64,000 nucleotides of DNA from Meloidogyne chitwoodi (taxonomy: Eukaryota > Nematoda > Chromadorea > Rhabditida > Meloidogynidae). The notes below the pieces were generated by a model. The model was not told where the DNA came from and did no database searches. It saw only the letters and a list, made by a program, of their open reading frames with translations. The stretch spans positions 744,001-808,000 of the forward strand of contig JACZZP010000017.1 in the NCBI GenBank assembly GCA_015183035.1. The letters are read 5' to 3'. The position numbers and the translations under genes are program-made. Positions 11,451 to 23,266 of this stretch are shown here, piece after piece; position 1 is the stretch's first letter, and each line of letters begins with the position of its first letter.

Positions 11451-11843
11451 TGAGCTAATGTGAAAAGAGAGAATAATATTTTAGATATATAATAAAATAT
11501 AATAACAATTATATAATTTAAATATATTTTTTGTTTGTTGTTATTATTAATAAACTCTTTTCTTTATTATAAAATATATATATTCTTCTTTTTATAACTC
11601 TTAAATTTTTGTAAAAATAAATGAGTCTAAATTTCAATTAAATTATTTAAAGTGAGATTAGTAAATAAAAAAATTCATAATTGTCTATAATGCCAAAATT
11701 AATTATTAAAATAAAATGACATTTTTTTTTTTTGCGAAAGGTTAGTTGAGTACCGCCAATTGAGTATTAATTTTCATTTATTAATTTTCAATTTTCTTAA
11801 ACAAAACTTTAACTTGTTGTTTTAACTTTTCGCAACAGAATTT
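11451..11843. other. Intergenic DNA
   Basis: AT-rich spacer between two plus-strand genes. No exon, RNA gene or repeat was recognised. Confidence 0.5.
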
Positions 11844-13226
11844 ATGAGTTTATTGGAAGGATCTGCTGTTGTTGTTTCAAGGTTAATAATAAATAATAAA
11901 AATTTTTTTTAGATATATTTTATTTTTTTAGTGATATTTCAAAAGGAAAAACAAAATATCCAATTCGTGTAATTAATTCTATAGATAAACCACCAAAATT
12001 TCCATCCTTTGAATATCGATTAGAGCCTATATTTTCTGATGTTTTACAGCAAAAAGAACTTCCATTGCGGGTTTTTTATTTTTTTTTATAAAAAATTTGT
12101 TAACTGTTCTAATATAAATAAAAAAATTTTTGATACTTATTTCAAAAATTATTTAAACTTTCAGCAATATTTTTATTTTTTTTAGCAATTTTGTCAGTGT
12201 TTGGGTCAATGTTCTGCTAGTAATGGTTGTTTATGTATAAATCTGAGTACATTAAAACTTCTTAAGGTTGAAATATTTCAAAATTTTATTTTAATAATTC
12301 TATTAAAATAGCCTGGACGTGTTGATGATGTGGATAAACTAAATGGGAATCCTTTCAATTTTTCTTTTTATGAATGTACTGATAAATGTTCATGTGCTGG
12401 AAAATGTGGTAATCATTTGGCAGAAAAACAGCGAAAGAATAAATTTGAAATTTTTCGTAAACCATTAGCTGGTTATGCTTGTAAAACTTTAAAACAAATT
12501 AGAAAAGGTTTTTTTTAATTTAAATAAATATTTTTAAATATTAAAAAGGAAGTTTTATTTGTTATATGGCTGGAGAAATTGTGCCTTCAAATATTAAAAT
12601 ATCAGAAAATGTTAGTTTTACTTTTCAAGACGAAACTGTGAGTTTTAAAAATATTATTTTTAACAAATTAATATTTTTGATTAATTTATAGCGTCATTTT
12701 GCCTTTACAATTCGAATGGATCGTTTTGCAAATGAATCAAGGTTTTTTAATAATTCGTAAGTTTTTTTATATTACTAAATTTTTTTAAATATTTTTTATA
12801 TAGTTGTTGTCCTAATTTAATACCAATAACTGTTTATCGCAAATGGATAACTCCAGAACGGCCTTTTATTTCTTTTTTAGCAATTAATGAAATTAATATT
12901 GGAGATGGTATTTTAAAAAATTTTTAAATTATTTTTTTATTAATTTTAAATATTTCCATTAATCATTTTTAGAACTTTGTTTTTATTATGGTGATTATTG
13001 GATATTTCGAAAATTATTACAAAACCAAAAATTTGTTTGTTATTGTAATTCACAATTTTGTATTTGGCCACCTAGAAGGGAAGAAATTGATGAACCGGAA
13101 AAAATTGTTCAACAAGTTAAAAATCAAATAAATGTCAAAAATGAAGAATTGAATAAATTAAGACATTTAAAAAAGAAAAATAAAATAATTAATAATAAAG
13201 AAGAAGAAGAAGAAGAAGAGGAAAAT
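11844..13226 (+). CDS. SET-domain histone lysine methyltransferase (SUV39-like)
   Basis: Predicted S-adenosylmethionine-dependent lysine methyltransferase acting on chromatin. Exons 11844-11881, 11932-12070, 12186-12266, 12312-12507, 12549-12637, 12692-12756, 12804-12907, 12973-13226 close in frame to 321 residues. A cysteine-rich pre-SET segment (residues about 60-120, with CQCLGQCSASNGCLC and CTDKCSCAGKCG) precedes the SET domain. SET motifs include CYMAGEI, RFANESRFFNNSCCPN (NHSCxPN class) and ELCFYYGDYW. A post-SET CYCNSQFC (C-x-C-x4-C) completes the zinc site. The C-terminus is a Lys/Glu-rich tail. Pre-SET plus SET plus post-SET is the SUV39/G9a arrangement, so H3K9 is the likely substrate. 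No chromodomain is seen. Confidence 0.9.
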
Positions 13227-13802
13227 TAATAATAAATTAAATATTGGTTTAAATTTATTTATTTTTTTTAAATATTAACATTGTTTTTGAACTGATAAAA
13301 TTATATTTAAAATTATTTAAGTTTTTTTTAATATATTTATTTTTATATTATTAATAAAAATTTATTTATTTTATAAATAAAATTATTTAATTGATTATAA
13401 TAATTTTTTTTCTTCTTTTTCCTTTTTTAAATAAAAGTAAAAATAATTAATAAATATATCAATGATCACACCAAGATTTTTTTTTAAAAAAAGAGGTGGA
13501 TTATTATTATTATATATTTTTTCCCTTATTATATATAAATTGTGTGGTGTGTGCAATTTTTGGTGTAAAATCGGAATAAAAAATCTGCGCTTTTCCTTTC
13601 TTAAAAATACTTATATTTAGTAGTACAATAATAATAAAATAATAATTTTATATATTCGACAGTCTGCTTTCTCTCTCTCTCTCTAAATTTTCTAATAAAA
13701 ATAAGTTTAAATAAATAAATTTAATAATTTTTATTTAATTTAAATGTACATTTAATTATACCTTTTTTAATAAAAATATATTTTATTTTATAAATTAAAA
13801 AA
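13227..13802. other. Intergenic DNA with a short CT microsatellite
   Basis: AT-rich spacer. A run of TC dinucleotides lies near 13670-13684. Nothing else was recognised. Confidence 0.5.
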
Positions 13803-15167
13803 ATGAATATTGAAAATATAAAAAATGAGACTGAAAATAAAATAATAAATTGTGATAATAATTCTTCTTTAATTTCTGAAAATAAAATAAATATTCTTGA
13901 TCAAGATATTGGATATTGTCGATATGGAAAAGGAAAAATAAATTTTCTTTTTATCTGTGGTGGAGTTGGTTAGTTTATTTTATTTTATTTCTTCTATTAA
14001 AATATAATTATTTATTTTTTAAATATTAAAGGTTGTTATAAAAAAGATTATCCAGAAAATATGCTTTCTGCTTATGACCCCCAAATTGTAACAATTATTT
14101 GTATTGACCCTCCAGGATATGGAAAAAGTCGACCACCAGATAGAAAACAAGAAATAAATCGTTGTAAGAAAGATGCAGCATATTGTATTAAATTAATGGA
14201 AGTAAATAATAATTAAATAAAAATAATAATTAAATAAAAATAAATAAAATAAAATTTAAAAAGTTTCTTGAATTAACACCTTTTGCTGTTCTTGGATGGA
14301 GTGAAGGTGGTCGTACAGCAATTCATGTTGGTGGTCAGGGAAAGTTTTTAGTAAGTCATGTACTTCTTCTTTCTACTTCTACACAAGTTGACTTTCGTGG
14401 AGATATGGCATTTAAAGGTAAAAAAATATTTTTTTTTAAATAATTTTGAAAAATGAATTTAATATAAAAAAGAATATAAATGTGTAACTTTTATAAAAAA
14501 ATAAAAGGAAAATTCTTTAAATTTAATAAAATAATTAATTTTTGTTTAAAGGAATGCGGAACACTACACATTGGTTGCCTACAGCAAAAGAAAGTTATTT
14601 ACAGCATTACTCGGAAGAATTTCTTAGAGAACAATGGGCAGCATTGTGTGATGTTGTTTCATTGTATTAAATAAAAATATTTAAAAATTTTTATTTAATT
14701 TTTTTAAAGAGTGTACAAAGACTTGGGAGGACGTTTTCCTAGTGATCAAGTTTTGTCTTCACTTAAAATGCCTGTTCTAATAATTAATGGTTCTTTGGAT
14801 CGATTCGTTTTAGATCCTAAACTAATGAGTAATAAAATTACAAATGCTAGGTATTTAATTTTTTTCCCTTTTTTTATATTACAAAATAGAGAAAGTAAAG
14901 GGATGATGACCACAATATTGCCTTTTTTTTAAAAAAAAACCAATTATAATTAAATTATATAATTTCTTATTATTTGGCCTTAATAATAGTTTTGTGCTCT
15001 AATATTATCCACTACCTGAAAGCAAAGTTTATTTTTTAAGGCTGGAAGTACATGCGCGAGGTGGGCATGACTTACATATAAAACATTCTCGTTGGTTTGC
15101 ACAAATTACAACGAATTTCGTCAAAGAAACACTGTCGTCTAACAAAAATGGAGAAAAAATTAAATAA
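13803..15167 (+). CDS. bphl: Alpha/beta hydrolase, BPHL/valacyclovirase type
   Basis: Serine esterase of the biphenyl hydrolase-like family. Exons 13803-13968, 14032-14201, 14264-14417, 14552-14663, 14710-14850, 15041-15167 close in frame to 289 residues. The nucleophile elbow GWSEGG places the serine at residue 125. The acid is probably Asp231 in NGSLDRF and the base His257 in GGHDLH, the same order and context as human BPHL. A polar Asn-rich N-terminal extension of ~35 residues precedes the fold, with no clear mitochondrial presequence. The exon 4 donor (14664) was chosen because it alone restores the frame into VYKDLGG. Confidence 0.9.
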
Positions 15168-15682
15168 AAAAACAATTTTATTTTGTGTAATTGAACAGCC
15201 TTTTACCCATCTATTGACATTAAAATTAATCAATTTTAACTTTATTTTTTTATTTGTGAATAAAAAAATAAACAGTGTTTTAATTTTAAATTTTCATTTC
15301 TCTCTCACATAAATTTAAAATAAATAAATATAACTAAAAGGCAAAGAAATAAATTTATAAAAAAGATTTCGATCAAAAGTTTATTAAAATAAAAAAATTT
15401 TTTGCTTTAAATTAATATCTATTTATAAATGTATAAAAATATTTTAATAATTTTTTAAATTTACCTTAAATTAAAAAACTCACTCTTTAAAAGTAAATAT
15501 TTTTAAATCATTTACAAATTGGCATTATTTTGAAAGTTTGGCATTTTGTTTATTTTTTATTTTTCTATTTTTATTTTTTTCTAAAATGAATTAAAATTAA
15601 TTTTGTAATTAACATAATTTTTTTTTATATTTAGACTAATTAAGTTCTTTCTATTTATTGACTTTAATTTTATTTACTAAAA
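15168..15682. other. Intergenic DNA
   Basis: AT-rich spacer between two plus-strand genes. A TTTAG near 15630 precedes the next ATG and could be a trans-splice acceptor. Nothing else is seen. Confidence 0.45.
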
Positions 15683-16684
15683 ATGGATGTAAGTTTTTGG
15701 TATTTTTAATTTTAAAAATATAGATTGTATTTAGATAGCTCATATTGATAAACTTAATGATGAAAACAAACATCAACAAATTTATGAGCATTTGGCTAAG
15801 GTAATATTACAAATATTATTTCTTACAGATATTATTCTTAAACTTTTCCCATTTCTTTTTAAATTTAGATTGATGGCAATAATTTTCAATCGGATCCAGA
15901 AATTCTTTGGCGTTTTGGTTTGTTTTTAGTATTAATTAATTTAAAATCAAATATACTTTCAGCACGTGCTTGCTACTTTGTTGCTTATCCATTGGACCAT
16001 AAAGACCCAAAAAAGAAGAGTTTATTAGACGAAGGATATTTTTATTCTGAGAAGGCATATCAACTTTGCAATGGAGACTTTGAGATTATAAAATGTTTTG
16101 CTGCTGTAACAGGTGCAAGAACTGACTTTTTGGGTACAAAAGAGAAAATTGAACAAGGAAATTTGTTTAAGGAATTGCTCGATAAGGCTTTGGCTATGAA
16201 TGCTGAAGAATACACTGTAAGAATAATTATTTATTTTATAATAAATTTAATCTTTATAGCTTTTGCATATGCGTGGACGTTTTGCTTTTTCAGTTGCAAG
16301 TCTTTCTTGGCTAGAGAGAAAAGCTGCTGCTGCTTTTTATGCCAAGCCTCCAGAAGCGACCTTTGATGAGGCAATTGAGGTATAATATTTAAATTTATTT
16401 TCTTTTCAAAATTTATTTTTAAAAAGCTTTGATTGAATCCTAATTTTAATTTTTCTATGTAAAAATAAACTAATGTTTAGGATTTTCTTGCTGTTTTGGC
16501 ATTGCAGCCTGATTGGTTAGATAATCTCTTCTATTTGGGTAAAACTTATCTCCTCAAAAAAGATAAGGAGACTGCAATAAAGTATTTGCAACGTGCTGTG
16601 GATTCTTACCAACAAAATGAAAATGAGCAAGAGCCAAGTATGGTGACTGAAGCTAAAGCTCTTTTGAAGAAACATTGCAAATAG
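15683..16684 (+). CDS. rmd-1: Regulator of microtubule dynamics (RMDN/FAM82 family)
   Basis: TPR-like helical protein associated with microtubules and spindle poles. Exons 15683-15688, 15735-15800, 15869-15917, 15963-16216, 16260-16379, 16481-16684 close in frame to 232 residues. The family hallmark is clear: [20 protein letters not shown] followed by [26 protein letters not shown], then [22 protein letters not shown]. The first exon carries only ATG GAT. Length agrees with the short nematode RMD-1 form, which lacks the N-terminal membrane anchor of vertebrate RMDN3. Head-to-tail neighbours are unrelated. Confidence 0.93.
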
Positions 16685-16987
16685 ACAAAACTTATAATAA
16701 TAGCTAATAATAAACTCTTGACTAATTTGCCATAATTTACATTAGTTAGTTTTCATTAGATTCTCATTTTGTATAATTTTATTTTAGACATTTTGATAAA
16801 TTTATTTTAAATTATTTATTGAATTTACATAAATTGTTTATTTTCTTTTTATTTATATTTTTGAATGTGTAGATTATTTGATAGCAAAATTTGATTGTTT
16901 GTGCGATAGAGATTACAATAAAAATTTTTAACGTATTTAGACAAATTTCATAAAAAATACTACTACCACTGATTTTGTATTCTTGTA
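16685..16987. other. Intergenic DNA
   Basis: AT-rich spacer of 303 bp between RMD-1 and the nanos gene. No feature recognised. Confidence 0.45.
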
Positions 16988-17806
16988 ATGGCAACGGTTA
17001 CTACTGCAAGCGGAATGTCTCGTCTTCGAATTTGGATGGTAATTATTAATTAAATTATTAAAAATACTCTTGAATTTTGATTAGATCTGGTTAATAATTT
17101 ATATATTCTGTTATATGTATATTAAGATGCCTCTATCATATTTAAAATTTAATATAGTTTTAAACCTTGATATTTGTTTGAAATTCAATTATCTTTTATT
17201 TAGATGCCAGTTCCGGAAAGTGATATCTCTCACCATGATATGAACAACTTTAAACTGTGGAGCGATGACAGTTTGCCTGAAGACCCGCGTCTTTTGGTGC
17301 CTTTGGGAGTTGATGACGAACATCAGTCAACTGATCAACAGCAACGTAAATTATCATCGAGTATGAGTTCATCAAGTGGATATAGTGGAAGCAGTGGGAG
17401 CTCAGCTGATGGTTTGACAATTGGTAATTCTGTTATGGATATGAAAATTAGCACTTGGAAAAAAATGGTTGACTATTTTTTAAATTTTTATTTAAAAATT
17501 TAAAATAGCCTGAAAAGACGTGTGGATTCTGCTACATGCAGTTCAAACGTCATTGTCAAATGCTTGGAAACGCGTACCCTCGTGCTGTTGATCCTGGCTT
17601 TTGGATTGGTCATAACGCGAAAGACGAGAATGGGAATATCGTGTAATTTTTTTAATTTGTTTGATAAAATCATTCCTCTTTCAAATGCGAATAAACTAAT
17701 TTTTTATTGTTTAAGTTGTCCAGAGTTGCGTAAACTGATGTGTCCTCTTTGCTTTGCTACAGGCGACAAGGCTCACACTCTTAAATTCTGTCCATTGCAG
17801 AATTGA
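16988..17806 (+). CDS. nos: Nanos-type zinc-finger protein with enlarged first finger
   Basis: Translational repressor expected in germ-line cells, acting with Pumilio-type proteins. Exons 16988-17038, 17204-17467, 17509-17642, 17716-17806 close in frame to 179 residues. A Ser-rich N-terminal region (about 60-85) precedes the C-terminal zinc region. Ligands are C110, C113, H140, C151 and then C159, C162, H170, C175. The second finger has the exact nanos spacing (C-x7 link, C-x2-C-x7-H-x4-C) and the sequence [17 protein letters not shown]. In the first finger the gap between C113 and H140 is 26 residues, against 12-13 in typical nanos. An alternative start exists in frame at 17015. Confidence 0.9.
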
Positions 17807-18488
17807 AAATATTTAATATATAATAGTGTTATAATATACAAATGCTGAATACCAAAAATCTACTTATTATGAATCTCACCGCTTATAAATTATTAATATA
17901 TATTCTGTCAGCAAAAAAACTCAACCTCTTACTTCTGATCTGTTTATTTTATGGTATATTTTATACCTCTATTTTCTTAAAAAAATTCTTACAAAGTTTA
18001 TTTTTGATATTCTATATATCCCTATATTTAAGAGCGTAGCGAATATGGCCTTTGAATTTAATATTAAAAATTAAAGGAATTTTGGAGAACTTTTTGGAAT
18101 TTATTTGTCCTATTGGTGAATTTCCTTTGAAAATTCCTTGCTAAAAATACAAAAATTTTCTACAATTTTTTGTTGTCACTTTTTCGTTACGCTTACTCTT
18201 TATATCTATTTAATATCTCTTTTATTTATTTAGTAATATTATATTAATATATTTAAGTTATCTGATTCATTTTACTATATATTTGCCAATATATTTAAAT
18301 TTAAAAAAAACATAAAGTGAAATACACATATTCCGGTATTTATTATATTCATATGATTGTTCTTTGTATTTCCATTTTTTATATTGCCAAAAAAATAAAT
18401 ATCAAAATGGTGTTTTTTGTCTAAATATAGATTTTAATTCTGAAATTATTTGAATTTATAAAAGTTTTTTTAAACTAATTTTTAGAAA
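17807..18488. other. Intergenic DNA
   Basis: AT-rich spacer. Short open stretches here are low-complexity Leu/Ile/Phe readings of A/T runs with no support. A TTTTTAG at about 18480-18485 sits just before the next ATG and may be a trans-splice acceptor. Confidence 0.45.
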
Positions 18489-19967
18489 ATGTTTTCAACT
18501 AACGACTATATAATTACTGTTAAAGAAATGCTTAATACTTGTGCAGTTGATGTACGTGATGAATGGCCAACAGATCCGGCAAAATATGCTAAAAGTATAT
18601 TTTTAATATTTAATTATAATTCTATGTACATATATAAATGTTGTAGGATTTGTACTCGTTCATAATCTGGATTAATCTTTTATTTTTAATTTATATAATA
18701 ATTGTTATTTTCATGTGAAACTATTAAAAGAGGTGTTTTTGGAGTTGTTCGTTTTGCAGAGGCCAGTGATCATTCCTTTGGATTGGATGGCTTTGAAACT
18801 CGTAGCTGTGTAATTAAAACAATTTATTTACAACGAATATTTGACGACATTTTTAAAGAAGTTGATTTGGAAACTACTCCAAATATGACAACAAATAGAT
18901 TTTTTATTGATTGTTATGGAAATTCATCCACTAATAAACTTAATTGTTTTTATCAGCGCTTGATGATGGAAATATTTATCCTCAGCAGGTAAAATAAAAT
19001 TAATAAAATGTTATTTTTACTTAGATGTCGTCATGCAAATATAATGCATTTACATGCAACTTTCATCTCTGACGGTGATTTACATATTGTTATTCCACGT
19101 TTATATGTTCTAAGAGACCTTGTTTTGACGTACAAAAGATTGAGACAATCAGAGGTTTTTTTATTGGAAAATTTTTTTATCTTTCAGCCTATTCCAATTA
19201 CGATAATTGCCAAAATTTTGCGTCAAATTTGCTTAGGACTGGATTTTTTACAAAAAATTGGTATTATTCATAGAAATATTCAACCGGAAAATATTTTTCT
19301 GACTCGTGGAGCGACTATAAAACTTGGCCATTTTTCACAATCAAAAGCTCTATTTGATGATATTATTGAAGACAATGAAATTTTTGGTGAAGTAAATCGA
19401 TGCACATCACCAGTTGGACAGGAAGAATTTATGTGTATAGAAAAGGTATATTTGATTAATTTAAATATTTTTGGATTAATTTTTATTTTTTTACAATTTT
19501 AGCAGCTTAATCTCGAATTATGGGCTGACCATGAAAATGAACAAATAAAATATGGCTATCCCGCTGATATATGGTCACTTGGTGTTTTAGTATTGCACAT
19601 GGTCTCTTATTTCCCAAATGAACAGTGTCAAAAGTTACATAAAAATTTTGCTCTTATAATGCATGAAGAACAACTTCCTTTCATCTGGCTTACTGTAGAT
19701 ATGCTTCAGCTCCGTTCTCGTCTTGTAAAAAGCGGAGGAGAGGAATTGAAACTTTTTCTAAATGATCATCTTCTAACAGTCAGTTCAGAGCAAAGGTCCA
19801 CAGCTGCTTCACTTTTGAAAACACAAGAAATGCAAAAATGGTGTACTTCAAATGTGGAGACAGATTCTGCTTTTCTGCGTGCACATTTTATTAATGAAGT
19901 GGATTTTGCCAATCACATGAAACTTGAGGATGATTCACCTAACTATGACGCTTTGGAAACTGTTTGA
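18489..19967 (+). CDS. STRAD-like pseudokinase (STE20-related)
   Basis: Probable catalytically dead kinase of the STE20-related adaptor type. Likely exons: 18489-18594, about 18712-18988, 19025-19154, 19188-19445, 19503-19967. The kinase fold is visible: glycine loop RGVFGVVRFA, the VAIK-type lysine in CVIKTI, GIIHRNIQPENIFL at the catalytic loop, and GYPADIWSLGVLVLHMV in subdomain IX. The catalytic aspartates are lost: HRD reads HRN and DFG reads GHF. Exons 2-5 join in phase, and a 33-nt intron at 19155-19187 is assumed. The first junction is unresolved: no AG acceptor precedes the glycine loop in the right phase, so exon 1 assignment is tentative. Confidence 0.78.
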
Positions 19968-20107
19968 ATTTTATTTTTGTTTTATTCTTGAGAGAAACTC
20001 TTTACCCGACAGAATGATTTCTTTTTTGAATGATTTATTAAACTCTAAATAAAGGGCATTTTCCTTTAATATAGTTTAATATTTCTTAAATATATTTTTT
20101 ATTTCAG

Positions 20108-20693
20108 AAAGATATTCCAGCTGAATTTTATTGGGATGATCGTTGGAGGCATTTAGAAGAAACAGAGTTATATTTATTACTAGTTTTTCATTTATCAGAT
20201 AAAGGAAAGATTTCAAAAGGGTATTATTTTATATTTATTATATTTTTAATTTATTTTTTAAGGCAATTGTTCAAATTTTCACATCCAGAACCCTTTTTTC
20301 GATTAATTTATACACAATTAATGGTTACCAATTTAGATTTTACTCACTTGTTGAAAATTGACTTCGAAATTAGACAAACACTTTTTGAGTTTATTCGGCA
20401 ATATTCTAATGATGTTGGACAAAAAACATCAATAATAAGTAAATTATATATTTATTTTATTTTTAGGAATAATATGTAGAAAATAATTAATTTTAAATTA
20501 TTTTTAATTAAATGACACCTTTTTCCATAAATATTTTAAAAAAACTTTTTTTAAATTTTATTCAAAAATAGGAAGGCAAATACAACTATTGACTTCAACA
20601 TTAAAAGAAGACAGGACTTGCCTTTTAGAAATTGAGATAAAAACGGTTCCTCAAGTTACACGACGTTTAAGACTTTCTTCTGGCTCGCCATGA
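20108..20693 (+). CDS. Coding fragment of unknown function (5' end not found)
   Basis: Three exons, 20108-20220, 20263-20438 and 20572-20693, join in phase and end at TGA, giving about 136 residues beginning after a TTTCAG acceptor with KDIPAEFYWDDRWRH. No in-frame ATG precedes them in the 140 bp after the pseudokinase stop. They may be the 3' end of an alternative pseudokinase transcript, or a separate gene whose first exon I cannot place. Content is Leu/Phe-rich and probably globular (ELYLLLVFHLSDKGKI, LEIEIKTVPQVTRRLRL). No family recognised. Confidence 0.6.
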
Positions 20694-21141
20694 CCTTCTT
20701 TAAATATATTTTTAGACTATTTATATAAATTTTTAATAAGTATAATAATAATTATAAAATTTCTTAATTATTTTCATTATTTTTTAAACATGTAAATACG
20801 TTTTTTATTTTTTAAATAAAAAATGTTAGATTACGGGAATGATAAGTCATTATTTTTAAATAATTTTTTTTCCTCTCGTAATTTAGCGAGAGTTGTTTTG
20901 AATTGTACATTTATATGTTTTTCTCTTCTCGAAATAAAACAAACTTCCACTTACCTTAAATTTTTCCTTTTCAATGAATTCCCGTTTTCGTTTGTTTTTT
21001 TTAGTTTTATAACACAGCCATATTATTTATTTGACTAATAAATGGAATTTGTTTTCTTTAAAGAGAATTTTATTATTTTTTAATATCTTTTCCATTTTAA
21101 CTTAAAATATAAATTAAAAATTAATTTTTAGTATTATTAAA
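20694..21141. other. Intergenic DNA
   Basis: AT-rich spacer. TTTTTAG ends at about 21131, eleven bases before the tryparedoxin-like ATG, and is a good candidate trans-splice acceptor for that gene. Confidence 0.45.
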
Positions 21142-21759
21142 ATGGCCGAATTATTTAAAGATATTGGTGTTTGCAAAAAACAAAATAATCAATTGGTGAA
21201 TGGAGGACAAGAACTTCAGGTATTTAGCAAATAATTTTTAAATAAAATTTTAAAATATTTATAGGGAAAGCTAACTGCTATTTATTTTTCTGCGCATTGG
21301 TGTCCTCCTTGTCGAGCATTTACTCCAGTTCTTAAGGAATTTTATGACAAAGCTAAGGCTAGCGGAGAAAATTTTGAGATTGTTTTTGTTTCTTTTGATC
21401 GTTCAGAAGAGGATCTCAAAAATTATCTTGCTGAGTCACACGGTGATTGGTTGTATATTCCTTTTGGTAGTAAGGATATTAGGTTGGTATTTATAAATAT
21501 TTTTAGAAGAAAATATATATAAACAAAAGATATAGGTTTTTTACTATATTCTATTCAATTTTAGTCTTTTGGTCAAGAAATATGCAGTCAGCGGAGTTCC
21601 AGAATTAATTGTGGTTAAACCAAATGGAGATATAATCACTCGAGAAGGGAGGGCTGATGTTCAGGTTTTAACCAAAATTCATTATTAACTATATAATAGT
21701 AATTTCAGGTTCAATCAGCAAAGGATGTGATTACGAAATGGCGCTCTGTGTCGCAATGA
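21142..21759 (+). CDS. Tryparedoxin/nucleoredoxin-like thioredoxin-fold protein
   Basis: Predicted thiol-disulfide oxidoreductase. Exons 21142-21219, 21265-21482, 21565-21664, 21709-21759 close in frame to 148 residues. The active site is SAHWCPPCRAFTPVL, the WCPPC motif of tryparedoxins and nucleoredoxins, rather than WCGPC. It is followed by FEIVFVSFDRSEEDLKNYL and the cis-proline segment SGVPELIVVKPNGDII. No signal peptide, so cytosolic or nuclear. Length equals a single tryparedoxin domain. Confidence 0.93.
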
Positions 21760-21911
21760 AGATAATAAATTAGGATGACCATATTTAATTATTTAAATAA
21801 TTTTAATTTAAATATTCTAATTGTAATATGGAATATATATTTTAAATAAATCAAGCAAAAATTTATCTTGTAAAATTTAATATTGAAAGTTGTGTAAAGA
21901 TTGGTTGGCAC

Positions 21912-21998
21912 AGGCAACGCCAGATTTTTCCCTGTTGTGTTTTTGATTTTATCAATTTTCTAAATTTCGACTTTAATTATTAGTCAATGGCGTTGCCT
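21912..21998. repeat. 87-bp element with 11-bp perfect inverted ends
   Basis: AGGCAACGCCA (21912-21922) and its exact complement TGGCGTTGCCT (21988-21998) flank 65 bp without an ORF. G+C-rich ends in AT-rich DNA suggest a decayed MITE. Confidence 0.45.
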
Positions 21999-22077
21999 AT
22001 TACAATAAATGTGCAAATTTCGTTATTTTAAAAACATACGATTACTGTGAAAATTCTTTAGAAAAAGTAAGGTAATA

Positions 22078-22170
22078 TGGGACATTTTAAACATTAAAAA
22101 AACAAATATTTTTATTTAACTATATCCTAAAATTATCTTCTAAAATAATTAACTGTAATAAAATGTCCCA
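22078..22170. repeat. 93-bp element with 12-bp perfect inverted ends
   Basis: TGGGACATTTTA (22078-22089) and TAAAATGTCCCA (22159-22170) are exact inverted repeats around a 69-bp AT-rich centre. MITE-like; no convincing target duplication. Confidence 0.5.
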
Positions 22171-22335
22171 AATGAATTTAATATAGAGAAGATACGTGTC
22201 TGAATTTAATCAAATTAGGACTATTCTATAGTCCTTAAGTAAAAAAATAACTTTTATGGGAGTTAGGGTATTTGGACACATCGTTTTTTACTTTGTTTTA
22301 CTTTATATCGATTATATATTCTCAATATAACCATT

Positions 22336-23266
<931 letters not shown>

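Larger units (their letters stand above)
21760..22335. other. Intergenic DNA with two short foldback elements
   Basis: Spacer between the convergent tryparedoxin-like and LGG-1 genes. It contains two small inverted-repeat elements described separately (21912-21998 and 22078-22170). No coding exon supported. Confidence 0.5.

Noticed and set aside
17842..18039. Small membrane protein ORF
   Set aside because: Leu/Ile/Phe/Tyr-rich reading of A/T-rich DNA without splice, start context or family support.
19155..19187. 33-nt segment as coding sequence of the pseudokinase
   Set aside because: It is in frame and stop-free, but has GT and CTTTCAG ends and would insert a hydrophobic patch in the middle of a conserved kinase region; read as a very short intron instead.
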